Counted from the stretch's first letter, positions 1 to 5,157 are shown. The stretch: 5,157 nucleotides of DNA from Candidatus Binataceae bacterium (GCA_030042765.1 JASHZA010000265.1:1-5157); one strand, 5' to 3'. The notes: generated by a model from the sequence alone, not told the origin. A program made the numbers and translations.

Positions 1-206
1 ACCTCAACGCTGCGGCGCGTTACGCCGACCGCGTGTTGCTCATGAAAGACGGCGAGACGGTAAGCTGGGGAACGCCGGCAGAGGTGCTCACCGCCGCAAA
101 CCTGCGCGAGGTCTACGACACGCCGGTGTACGTCGGACGAAATCCCGCGACCGGCGCGCTCGCGATTCTGCCCGGTACTGACGGTACCGGCAGCGAACAC
201 CCCTAG
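1..206 (+). CDS. ABC transporter ATP-binding protein, FecE/BtuD/HmuV type (C-terminal fragment)
   Basis: This is the last 67 complete codons of an ATPase subunit that would power import of an iron-siderophore, heme or cobalamin; the gene begins upstream of the window. The reading frame opens at base 3 with LNAAARYADRVLLMKDGE, the segment that directly follows the H-loop (usually HDLN) in this family; the two bases before it, AC, fit an Asp codon, so the H-loop His lies just outside. Next come a V-x-x-G-T-P-x-E-V-L stretch and N-L-R-E-V-Y, both typical of the C-terminal end of BtuD/FecE/HmuV ATPases, and a short tail ending in TAG at 204-206. Walker A, Q-loop, signature and Walker B cannot be seen. 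The substrate cannot be read from this fragment. The BtuF-like gene at 2027-2953 makes corrinoid the leading guess, but that is inference. Confidence 0.85.
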   Translation, partial: LNAAARYADRVLLMKDGETVSWGTPAEVLTAANLREVYDTPVYVGRNPATGALAILPGTDGTGSEHP

Positions 207-248
207 ACTTGCTTCAATCACCCTGCCGACGTTCGCCCGGCTGGAGAT

Positions 249-277
249 TTGCCCCTCGCCAGCGCTCGGGTTACGAT
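249..277 (+). promoter_or_regulatory. Candidate sigma70-like promoter for the HAD gene, possibly giving a leaderless transcript
   Basis: TTGCCC (249-254) and TACGAT (272-277) each match the -35 and -10 consensus at four of six positions and are exactly 17 nt apart. Transcription would then start about 6-9 nt after the -10, at about 283-286, on or next to the ATG at 286. No Shine-Dalgarno sequence lies just upstream of that ATG, which fits a leaderless message. Matches of this quality arise by chance, so this is weak evidence. Confidence 0.25.
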
Positions 278-285
278 TTTTCCTG

Positions 286-996
286 ATGGTTGCCGAGGCA
301 CGCAACGGCGGATTCAATCTGATCTTCGATGCCGACGATACTTTGTGGGATTCCAATATTCATTTCCTCGAAGCCCAGGGCGCCTTCATCGAAGCCTTAG
401 GCCGCGTGGGTGTCTTCGATCGCCTGGAGATTCACTCGTCCATCCGTCGCCACGAACTCACGATAATCGAGGATATCGGGTATGGTCGCCGGCCGTTCGT
501 GATGGCGCTTCAACGAGTAGCGGCGGAACTCGCCCCGACGCATCATTACGACTCGGTTCACAGCGAACTTTTGCGAATCGGTGATCGATTATTGAACCGC
601 CGCTGCGAATTGCTTCCCGGGGTCGAGCCGACACTTCGCGAACTCGCGCGCCGCCATCGCCTGTTGCTCTTTACCAAGGGCCAGCCCGATGAGCAGATGC
701 GGAAGCTCGACCGCTCGGGCCTGGCTCCGCTTTTCGACCGCGTGGGGATACCGCTCGAAAAGGATCCGATGGCCTACCGACTGCTTCTCGCCCAGGCGGA
801 ACTCGATCCCACACGCACGGTCATGATCGGCAATAGTCCGCGCTCAGACATCAATCCCGCCCTCAAGGCCGGACTGCGCGCCGCCGTCTATATCCCGCAT
901 CCCCATACCTGGGAACTGGAGCACGAAGAACTCGACGAAACGGATGGCCGGGTGATGAAAATACCCATCTTCCCCCATCTGCTGCAGGTGTTCTAA
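286..996 (+). CDS. HAD-superfamily hydrolase (haloacid dehalogenase-like phosphatase)
   Basis: This is a predicted cytoplasmic Mg-dependent phosphohydrolase of 236 residues, a normal length for a HAD subfamily I protein with a helical cap. All four motifs are visible. Motif I is DADDTLW at 15-21, with nucleophile D15 and acid/base D17. Motif II is LLLFTKG around T130. Motif III is the lysine K159 in LEKDP. Motif IV is MIGNSPRSDINPA, with D188 as a metal ligand. The cap lies between motifs I and II, roughly residues 25-105. There is no signal peptide or membrane segment. The substrate is unknown; related enzymes act on nucleotides, sugar phosphates or phosphoglycolate. The ATG at 286 is the only plausible start before motif I, although no Shine-Dalgarno sequence precedes it. 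The metallophosphoesterase begins 13 nt downstream, so the two are probably cotranscribed. The family call is firm; no specific reaction is claimed. Confidence 0.9.
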   Translation: MVAEARNGGFNLIFDADDTLWDSNIHFLEAQGAFIEALGRVGVFDRLEIHSSIRRHELTIIEDIGYGRRPFVMALQRVAAELAPTHHYDSVHSELLRIGDRLLNRRCELLPGVEPTLRELARRHRLLLFTKGQPDEQMRKLDRSGLAPLFDRVGIPLEKDPMAYRLLLAQAELDPTRTVMIGNSPRSDINPALKAGLRAAVYIPHPHTWELEHEELDETDGRVMKIPIFPHLLQVF

Positions 997-1009
997 ACTG
1001 ACACTATCG

Positions 1010-1960
1010 ATGGGTACCGCGGGTCCGATAGCGGGCGTTGGAACGTCCGAGGCTACACATGCGTTACCGGCCCGTGCCCGTCAACGAAAGCCCCCGATTC
1101 CGCTCCGACAGCTCCACCGGATGTGGCGCCGCACACTGGACGAGATCGAGATCGTCCGAGTGGCCTTGCCCGTGCGCCGCCTTCCCGCAGGACTCGGTGG
1201 AGTCGTTGCCTGTCAAATCAGTGACTTTCACGTCGACCGCGACGAGGACCTGCACCGTCTCGAGCAGGCGGTTCGGACAATTAACCGCCAACGGCCCGAC
1301 CTGGTCTTCCTGACCGGGGATTACTTCTCCGGACCGGACACGATGCGCCGTTATCTGGGCGGCTTCCGGCGGGCGCTCTCCGACTTGAATCCGACGACCG
1401 GGGTCTTCGCCATCGCGGGCAACCACGACCATTGGTCGTCGTTCGGGCTAATCAGCGAGGCGCTCAGCCGAGCCGGGGCGCGGGTGCTCGCAAACGAGAG
1501 CGTGCGACTGAGCCTGCGCGGCGAAGGCATCGTGGTTGTCGGTATCGACGACTTGTGGTCTCGGCGCGCCGAACCGGCCAAGGCCTTCCGCGCGGTCGAA
1601 CCGCAGGACTGTACGATTGTCCTCGCGCATAATCCCGACACTGCGCTCTACGCGAGCCATCTTGATCCGGGTGTGATGCTTTCCGGTCATACGCACGGCG
1701 GCGTGGTGCGCATCCCGTTCTACGGGTCGCTCATCAAATCGATGCTGCGGATCGGGAAGCAATTTTGCGCAGGGCTCAACCGCTACGGCGACTTCTATAT
1801 CTATACCAACCGCGGCCTGGGAACGTTCTGGTTGCGCATCAGGATCAACTGCCGTCCCGAGATTTCGCGCTTCCATCTGGTCACGCTGACGGAAGAAGCG
1901 ATCGCCCAGGCGCCCGCCCGCCGGCGGCGTGGGCGCCGGCAGCGTCAACACCGCGCCTGA
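1010..1960 (+). CDS. Calcineurin-like metallophosphoesterase, YkuE/YaeI-like
   Basis: This is a predicted two-metal phosphoesterase of 316 residues. Every metal-binding motif is present in order: D72-x-H74 in ISDFHVD, D104 in LTGDYFS, N138-H139 in AGNHDHW, H207 in LAHNPD, and H227-x-H229 in SGHTHGG. The spacing and the sequence around SGHTHGG resemble the YkuE/YaeI branch, which includes membrane- or wall-associated enzymes and lipid A pathway hydrolases. Unlike many members, it shows no N-terminal membrane segment and no clear Tat signal. The first 45 residues are instead basic and low in hydrophobics, and the last 16 residues contain eight arginines. The start is uncertain: no Shine-Dalgarno sequence precedes the ATG at 1010, and an internal ATG at 1121 (Met38) would still keep the whole catalytic domain. 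It lies 13 nt after the HAD gene, so translational coupling is likely. The substrate is unknown. Confidence 0.88.
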   Translation: MGTAGPIAGVGTSEATHALPARARQRKPPIPLRQLHRMWRRTLDEIEIVRVALPVRRLPAGLGGVVACQISDFHVDRDEDLHRLEQAVRTINRQRPDLVFLTGDYFSGPDTMRRYLGGFRRALSDLNPTTGVFAIAGNHDHWSSFGLISEALSRAGARVLANESVRLSLRGEGIVVVGIDDLWSRRAEPAKAFRAVEPQDCTIVLAHNPDTALYASHLDPGVMLSGHTHGGVVRIPFYGSLIKSMLRIGKQFCAGLNRYGDFYIYTNRGLGTFWLRIRINCRPEISRFHLVTLTEEAIAQAPARRRRGRRQRQHRA

Positions 1961-1969
1961 GTCTTTTTT
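1938..1969 (+). terminator. Candidate intrinsic terminator of the HAD-metallophosphoesterase unit
   Basis: GGC-A-GCG (1938-1944) can pair with CGCGCC (1952-1957), giving six base pairs with one bulged A and a 7-nt loop. Six T residues follow at 1964-1969. A second, perfect 7-bp stem (1920-1926 with 1934-1940) lies just upstream, inside the coding sequence, and would compete for 1938-1940. The gap of six bases before the T-run makes this a weak terminator, but the position at the end of the + strand unit, facing a convergent gene, fits. Confidence 0.35.
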
Positions 1970-1996
1970 CCAGCCCTGCCCTAAAATGGTCAAGGC

Positions 1997-2016
1997 GGCC
2001 GCTCTCACTGCGGGCC
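1997..2016 (-). terminator. Hairpin just after the stop of the cobalamin-binding gene; possible terminator
   Basis: GGCCGC (1997-2002) pairs with GCGGGCC (2010-2016) with one bulged base and a 7-nt loop. It lies about 10 nt past the stop codon of the minus-strand gene. Read on the minus strand, only a short TTTT (plus-strand 1983-1986) follows, about 10 nt away, so this is not a canonical intrinsic terminator. It could still slow polymerase or protect the 3' end of the message. Confidence 0.2.
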
Positions 2017-2026
2017 AAGCGCGTCT

Positions 2027-2953
2027 TCACGCACGGCGCCAGCCGGAACCCTCGTGAATGGGTGGGAAAAGTTCCGGGTGAACTATCTCGGCGAGAATCT
2101 CCAGCGATTCCGCGATACGGGGTCCCGGCCGATTGAAGAATTGGTTGCCGTCGGCCATGTAAACTCTGTCATCGCGCACCGCCTTCAGGCGAGTCCATTC
2201 AGGGTGTTTGGCGAGAAGCGACACTTCCTGCGCGGTACGCTCCAGGTCGAATCCGCACGGCATTGTGATGATCACGTCGATCTGCTCGGCTCGCGCCAAC
2301 AATTCTTCGAGCTTCATCCAGGGTGAGTGGATCCCCGCCTCGCCGAACAGATTTCGTCCGCCCGCCATCGCTACGAGTTCCGGCATCCAGTTGCCTGCCG
2401 CCATCAGCGGATCGATCCATTCGATACAGGCAACACCGGGGCGCTCCTGCGCGAGCCGCACACGTTCCTCGATCGCTCTCATGCGCCCGCTCATCCGATG
2501 AGCGAGTTCCCTACCTCGTGCCGCAACGCCAAGGGCTTCCGCTACACGCTCCATATCGGCCGCGATGTCATGCAGACGGTATGGCGCGAGCGACACGATC
2601 TGCGGTGGCTCCATGCCGCCGACCCATTGCGCAACCGCATCTTCCACATCACGCATACTGACTGCGCAGACGTCGCACTGCGACTGCGTAACTATTACGT
2701 CCGGAGCGAGCTCGCGAAGCCGACCCGCATCAACGCGATAGACTGCAAGCGCTTCGGCCAGAATTCTTTTCACCCTGTCATTGACCTCGGCACTGGTCCC
2801 CTCGGGATTGAACTTTGGGCTGGTCAATACGGGCAGGCGGAGAACGCTCGACGGGTGATCGCATTCATGCGAACGCCCAACCATTTCCTCCTCGAAGCCG
2901 AGCGCACAGACGATCTCGGTCGCACTGGGCAGAAGCGAGACAATTCGATGCAC
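2027..2953 (-). CDS. BtuF-like cobalamin-binding protein without signal peptide
   Basis: This 308-residue protein belongs to the periplasmic-binding-protein family of BtuF/FepB type (COG0614), in the branch usually named cobalamin-binding protein. Visible landmarks are SLLPSATEIVCALG at 6-19, RSHECDHP at 27-34, TQSQCDVCAVS at 89-99 with C93 and C96, EWIDPLMAAGNWMPELVAM at 178-196, MPCGF at 231-235, and FFNRPGPRI then SLEILAEI near the end. Family members normally bind corrinoid in the cleft between two lobes joined by a helix and hand it to a BtuCD-type importer. Here translation starts almost directly on the first beta strand, so there is no signal peptide or lipobox. The start is GTG at 2951-2953, supported by a good ribosome binding site. 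An in-frame stop four codons upstream excludes a longer form. The gene is convergent with the metallophosphoesterase and divergent from the SDR. It may bind corrinoid in the cytoplasm or have another role; ligand binding is inferred. Confidence 0.88.
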   Translation of the reverse strand: MHRIVSLLPSATEIVCALGFEEEMVGRSHECDHPSSVLRLPVLTSPKFNPEGTSAEVNDRVKRILAEALAVYRVDAGRLRELAPDVIVTQSQCDVCAVSMRDVEDAVAQWVGGMEPPQIVSLAPYRLHDIAADMERVAEALGVAARGRELAHRMSGRMRAIEERVRLAQERPGVACIEWIDPLMAAGNWMPELVAMAGGRNLFGEAGIHSPWMKLEELLARAEQIDVIITMPCGFDLERTAQEVSLLAKHPEWTRLKAVRDDRVYMADGNQFFNRPGPRIAESLEILAEIVHPELFPPIHEGSGWRRA

Positions 2954-2960
2954 GCCGAAA

Positions 2961-2967
2961 TCTCCCT
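2961..2967 (-). promoter_or_regulatory. Ribosome binding site fixing the GTG start of the cobalamin-binding gene
   Basis: On the minus strand this reads AGGGAGA, with its GGGAG core 8 nt before the GTG at 2953-2951. An in-frame TAG (plus-strand CTA, 2966-2968) overlaps the site, so no start further upstream is possible. Confidence 0.75.
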
Positions 2968-2970
2968 ATC

Positions 2971-2985
2971 GCGTAGTTTGTACGC
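2971..2985. repeat. 15-nt inverted repeat upstream of the cobalamin-binding gene
   Basis: GCGTA-GTTTG-TACGC is a perfect 5-bp inverted repeat with a 5-nt centre, placed 18-32 nt before the GTG start and directly upstream of the ribosome binding site. It could be an operator half-site pair or a small 5'-UTR hairpin. A repeat this short may also occur by chance. Confidence 0.25.
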
Positions 2986-3180
2986 AACTCAGGTTACAGA
3001 AGCGTTTCAGCGGCGCAAAGCGAATTTTCCGGGGCGCTGGAGCGCATGCGACCGCCGGGCGCCCCCGCCGCATGGACATTAAGCGCCTGATCTCGCTTCG
3101 CTGCCCGCCACCTACTCTGCTATTGGAAACGTGTCGGATTCGGCGGGATCCTGCTGTGTCTCGCTCCGACCTGAAAATCC

Positions 3181-3185
3181 GGAGG
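3181..3185 (+). promoter_or_regulatory. Ribosome binding site of the SDR gene
   Basis: GGAGG lies 7 nt before the ATG at 3193. An in-frame TTG at 3187 is only 1 nt from this site and cannot be the start it serves, so the ATG is chosen. Confidence 0.8.
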
Positions 3186-3192
3186 TTTGCAA

Positions 3193-3951
3193 ATGCCTGG
3201 TCTGATTGAAGGCAAAGTAACGCTCGTCACTGGCGCCGGCGGCGGCATCGGTCGCGCCACCGCTCTCGTACTCGCGCGCGAAGGCGCAAAGGTACTCGTC
3301 TCGGACGTGTCGACGCGCCGCGGCGAAGAAACGGTCGGACTCGTGCGCGAAGCCGGCGGTGATGCCGAGTTCTTCAAGGCCGACGTGTCGCGCGGATCCG
3401 ACGTCGAGGCCTTAATTGCCGCCGCGGTCACCAAATGGGGCCGCCTCGACGGCGCGCACAACAACGCCGGGATTTCCGGCCAGATCGTCGGCGTCGCCGA
3501 GGACACTGAAGAAAACTGGGATCGCACGCTCGCCGTGGACCTTAAGGGCGTCTGGCTTTGCATGAAGTATGAGATCCTCCAGATGCTCAGGCAGGGCGGC
3601 GGTTCGATCGTCAACACCGCTTCGACGGCCGGACTGCTCGGCGCCGTGCGGATGGGCGCCTACGCCGCCGCGAAGCATGGGGTCATCGGTATCACCAAAA
3701 CCGCGGCGCTCGAGTATGCGCGGTTAAACATCCGCGTCAACGCGATCTGTCCCGGCGTGATCGGAACGCCGCCGATCCTTCATTGGATGGAAAATCCAAA
3801 GACTCGCGACGCGCTCCTCGGCCAGGAGCCAATCGGAAGGGCGGGTCGGCCGGAAGAAATCGGCCAGGCGGTAGCCTGGCTCTTCTCCGAGGCGTCCTCG
3901 TTCGTGACCGGAGTGGCAATCCCGGTCGACGGCGGGCTTACCGCACAATAG
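3193..3951 (+). CDS. SDR family NAD(P)-dependent oxidoreductase
   Basis: This is a classical short-chain dehydrogenase/reductase of 252 residues, the usual length. The Rossmann glycine motif is TGAGGGIG at 13-20. D38 at the end of the second beta strand points to NAD(H) rather than NADP(H). KADVS at 62-66 contacts the adenine ring, and NNAG is at 90-93. The catalytic residues are S144 in NTASTAG, Y157 and K161 in YAAAK, followed by CPGVIGTP at 186-193 and a GxxIPVDGG end at 240-248. The fourth member of the usual tetrad, Asn in an N-L-x-G-V-W context, is Asp here (D116 in AVDLKGVW). The substrate is unknown; similar SDRs oxidise secondary alcohols or reduce ketones and 3-oxoacyl groups. The gene stands alone on its strand, with its own ribosome binding site, divergent from the cobalamin-binding gene and convergent with the LLM genes. 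Confidence 0.93.
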   Translation: MPGLIEGKVTLVTGAGGGIGRATALVLAREGAKVLVSDVSTRRGEETVGLVREAGGDAEFFKADVSRGSDVEALIAAAVTKWGRLDGAHNNAGISGQIVGVAEDTEENWDRTLAVDLKGVWLCMKYEILQMLRQGGGSIVNTASTAGLLGAVRMGAYAAAKHGVIGITKTAALEYARLNIRVNAICPGVIGTPPILHWMENPKTRDALLGQEPIGRAGRPEEIGQAVAWLFSEASSFVTGVAIPVDGGLTAQ

Positions 3952-3965
3952 CTCATTGCCGTGAC

Positions 3966-3986
3966 GCCGCGCCGAAAAATCGCGGC
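3966..3986. terminator. Perfect hairpin between convergent genes; possible shared terminator
   Basis: GCCGCG (3966-3971) and CGCGGC (3981-3986) form a perfect 6-bp stem around a 9-nt A-rich loop. It sits 14 nt after the SDR stop and 30 nt beyond the end of the LLM gene. Neither strand has a T-run after the stem, so it is not a canonical intrinsic terminator, though its position between converging genes is typical of one. Confidence 0.3.
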
Positions 3987-4016
3987 CTCGTCTCACCATC
4001 TGCGCGGCTTGTTCCC

Positions 4017-4229
4017 TTACAATCTGGCCGCGGCGTCGACGAATTCGTGCGCCATCTGCTCGAGCCTCTTCACCATCTCGCGCTCCGTCGCCGGAATATC
4101 GAACACCACCAGTACGACTTCTTCCACGCCCGCATCGCGGTAGCGCTTGAGATCGTCGGGTTTGATCGGATTCGTGTATGGGGATACTGCCAGGTACACA
4201 TCCGATCGCTTGCGGCCATTCGCCTCGAG
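4017..4229. repeat. Paralogous DNA segment, copy 1 of 2 (copy 2 at 4945-5157)
   Basis: The 3' ends of the two LLM genes form a diverged direct repeat at a constant offset of 928 bp. Short exact stretches survive at the DNA level, for example CAGTACGACTT at 4110-4120 and 5038-5048, and TAGCGCTTGAG shortly after it in both copies. This is gene duplication, not an insertion element. Confidence 0.7.
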
Positions 4230-4898
4230 CAATTCCTCGATGCGCCTGATCTTGACCGCGGCCTGCTCCGCCGAAAGATTAAAGCCCAGCCAGCCGTCGC
4301 CGTATTCGGCCACGCGCCGCAGCGCCGGACCGGTTTCGCCCCCGAACCATACGGGCACGCCTTTAGGGCTGGCTGGCTTGGGGAAGCTGCGCGCCATGCT
4401 GAACTTGACGAATTCTCCGCTGTAGGAGCTCGGGTCCTCGGTCCACAGCTTGCGCATCGCCTCGATATACTCGCGCGTTCGCTGCGCGCGCCGCTCCCAC
4501 GAAACACCGATTACCTGGAACTCCTCCTCGAGCCACCCGATGCCGGCGCCAAGGATGAAGCGGCCCCCGCTCAGGCGGTCGGCCGTCGCGACGGTCTTCG
4601 CCAGCACCAACGGATTGTGCTCGGGCACGAGGCAAATGCCGGTGCCGAGCTTGATCGTGTTGGTGCACGCCGCGGCATAGGCAAGGGTCGTAAATGGATC
4701 GCCGAAGGGCGTCTCGACCGGCATCGGGAATTCCCCGGCGGAATAAGGATATTTGGATGCGTATTGATCGAGCAGTACGACATGCTCGGGCGCCCAGATC
4801 GACGCAAAGCCGAGCCGCTCGGCATTGCTTGCAACCGCCCGTACCCATTCCGGATTGGTTCCCTGACCGATCCCGAGCGCAAAGTATCCGACCCTCAT
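4017..4898 (-). CDS. LLM class putative F420-dependent oxidoreductase (TIGR03619-like)
   Basis: This is a 293-residue luciferase-like monooxygenase-family protein with the single TIM-barrel fold of bacterial luciferase and F420-dependent reductases, full length for the TIGR03619 type. Supporting sequence in order: MRVGYFALGIG strand 1, AERLGFASIWAPEHVV at 27-41, LGTGICLVPEHNPLVLAKT at 84-102, DRLSGGRFILGAGIGW at 107-122 followed by an acidic EEEF, RTREYIEAMRKLW at 140-152, VPVWFGG at 181-187, and the phosphate-binding stretch ALRRVAEYGDGWLG at 192-205. Members usually use F420 or FMN to oxidise or reduce small organics. The cofactor is inferred from the family and the substrate is unknown. 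The ATG at 4896-4898 has a strong ribosome binding site. A close paralog ends 46 nt upstream on the same strand, so the two are probably cotranscribed. No signal peptide is visible. Confidence 0.92.
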   Translation of the reverse strand: MRVGYFALGIGQGTNPEWVRAVASNAERLGFASIWAPEHVVLLDQYASKYPYSAGEFPMPVETPFGDPFTTLAYAAACTNTIKLGTGICLVPEHNPLVLAKTVATADRLSGGRFILGAGIGWLEEEFQVIGVSWERRAQRTREYIEAMRKLWTEDPSSYSGEFVKFSMARSFPKPASPKGVPVWFGGETGPALRRVAEYGDGWLGFNLSAEQAAVKIRRIEELLEANGRKRSDVYLAVSPYTNPIKPDDLKRYRDAGVEEVVLVVFDIPATEREMVKRLEQMAHEFVDAAARL

Positions 4899-4906
4899 CG
4901 TGGTGT

Positions 4907-4913
4907 ACCTCCC
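4907..4913 (-). promoter_or_regulatory. Ribosome binding site of the downstream LLM gene
   Basis: On the minus strand this reads GGGAGGT, 8 nt before the ATG at 4898-4896. It lies in the 46-nt gap after the stop of the upstream paralog, so the second gene is translated independently. Confidence 0.75.
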
Positions 4914-4944
4914 GTCCTATGCAGCGCCGTCAGCGTACTCACGC

Positions 4945-5157
4945 TCAGAGCCGGGCCGCCGGTTCGACCCATTCGCGGGCGATCTGCTCGAGGTCCCGCG
5001 CCACTTCGTCCTCGGCGCGTGGCGGCCTCAGCTTGATCAGTACGACTTCGTCGACCCCAGCGTCGCGATAGCGCTTGAGGTCATCGACGGTGCAGGGCTT
5101 GGTGTAGGGTGACACGGCCAGCTCGACATCGGAACGCTTGCGCCCGTTGGCCTTGAG
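4945..5157 (-). CDS. LLM class putative F420-dependent oxidoreductase, C-terminal fragment (tandem paralog)
   Basis: This is the last 70 codons of a second luciferase-like oxidoreductase, cut by the window end; its stop is TGA (plus-strand TCA, 4945-4947). It aligns without gaps to residues 224-293 of the neighbouring LLM protein, with 46 of 70 identities by hand count. Shared runs include ANGRKRSD, LAVSPYT, DDLKRYRDAGV, EVVL and the final AARL. The main difference is the block IKLRPPRAED, which replaces VVFDIPATER. The C-terminus shared to the last residue and the 46-nt spacing indicate tandem duplication and a probable operon in which this gene comes first. The barrel core and cofactor site are outside the window, so completeness cannot be judged. 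Confidence 0.88.
   Translation of the reverse strand, partial: LKANGRKRSDVELAVSPYTKPCTVDDLKRYRDAGVDEVVLIKLRPPRAEDEVARDLEQIAREWVEPAARL

Larger units (their letters stand above)
2954..3192. other. Divergent intergenic region between the cobalamin-binding gene and the SDR
   Basis: These 239 bp must carry the start signals of both divergent genes. I see no convincing -35/-10 pair for either. I searched both strands for the hallmarks of a cobalamin riboswitch (the GCCACTG core and the B12-box AGCCAGGAGACCTGCC) and found neither. A 6-bp inverted repeat, GTCGGA (3133-3138) and TCCGAC (3165-3170), lies 22-60 nt before the SDR start with a 26-nt centre and could be a regulator site. The stretch 3030-3070 is very GC-rich with several short palindromes of no clear meaning. 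Confidence 0.4.

Noticed and set aside
1920..1940. A perfect 7-bp stem with 7-nt loop as terminator of the metallophosphoesterase
   Set aside because: It lies inside the coding sequence and its T-run is 23 nt away; the arginine/glycine-rich codons of the tail explain it.
1448..2008. A 186-codon open frame on the - strand
   Set aside because: It is antisense to the metallophosphoesterase, whose motifs are complete, and shows no domain features of its own.
3041..3064. Short palindromes CGCATGCG and GGGCGCCC as operators
   Set aside because: Eight-base palindromes of this composition are expected by chance in such GC-rich DNA.
2327..3082. A 251-codon open frame on the + strand
   Set aside because: It is antisense to the clearly conserved cobalamin-binding gene, lacks a ribosome binding site, and its His/Arg-rich translation resembles no family I know.
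3187..3192. A TTG start that would lengthen the SDR by two residues
   Set aside because: It is 1 nt from the GGAGG site; the ATG at 3193 has proper spacing and gives the usual SDR N-terminus.
3783..5036. A 417-codon open frame on the + strand, the longest in the window
   Set aside because: It lies antisense across the LLM gene and its paralog and overlaps the SDR end. Its translation is Arg/Pro/Ala-rich with no recognisable family, as expected for a GC-rich shadow frame.
1..5157. Mobile element, defence system, CRISPR, tRNA or rRNA
   Set aside because: No transposase or integrase motifs, terminal repeats, regularly spaced repeats or RNA gene signatures were seen on either strand.

Overview
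This is a GC-rich bacterial window with short intergenic gaps. Nothing in it identifies the taxon with certainty. The mix of two tandem F420-type luciferase-like oxidoreductases, a classical SDR and a signal-less cobalamin-binding protein would fit a soil or environmental lineage such as Binatota, Rokubacteria, Myxococcota or Actinobacteria. That is inference from gene content only. There is no sign of a plasmid, phage, transposase, CRISPR array, tRNA or rRNA.

Layout. (1) Positions 1-206 (+) hold the C-terminal end of an ABC transporter ATPase of the FecE/BtuD/HmuV type. (2) 286-996 (+) is a HAD phosphohydrolase. It is followed after 13 nt by (3) a calcineurin-like metallophosphoesterase at 1010-1960 (+). 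Both enzymes keep their full catalytic motif sets. (4) A 66-bp convergent gap holds candidate hairpins. (5) 2027-2953 (-) is a BtuF-like cobalamin-binding protein that starts at GTG and has no signal peptide. (6) A 239-bp divergent gap separates it from (7) an SDR oxidoreductase at 3193-3951 (+). (8) A 65-bp convergent gap with one perfect hairpin follows. (9) 4017-4898 (-) is an LLM-class (TIGR03619-like) putative F420-dependent oxidoreductase. Upstream of it on the same strand is (10) the C-terminal 70 codons of a close paralog, 4945-5157 (-), cut by the window edge.

How the genes may work together. The ATPase end and the BtuF-like protein suggest a corrinoid or metallophore uptake or handling locus, with the permease probably upstream of the window. 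The two hydrolases between them have no demonstrable link to corrinoids. The SDR and the LLM pair look like a separate redox section, but the SDR is convergent to the LLM genes, so they are not one operon.

I found no convincing previously undescribed system. The observations most worth checking are the BtuF-like protein whose start is fixed by an in-frame stop and leaves no room for an export signal, the tandem LLM paralogs that diverge in one short block, and the Asn-to-Asp change in the SDR catalytic tetrad.
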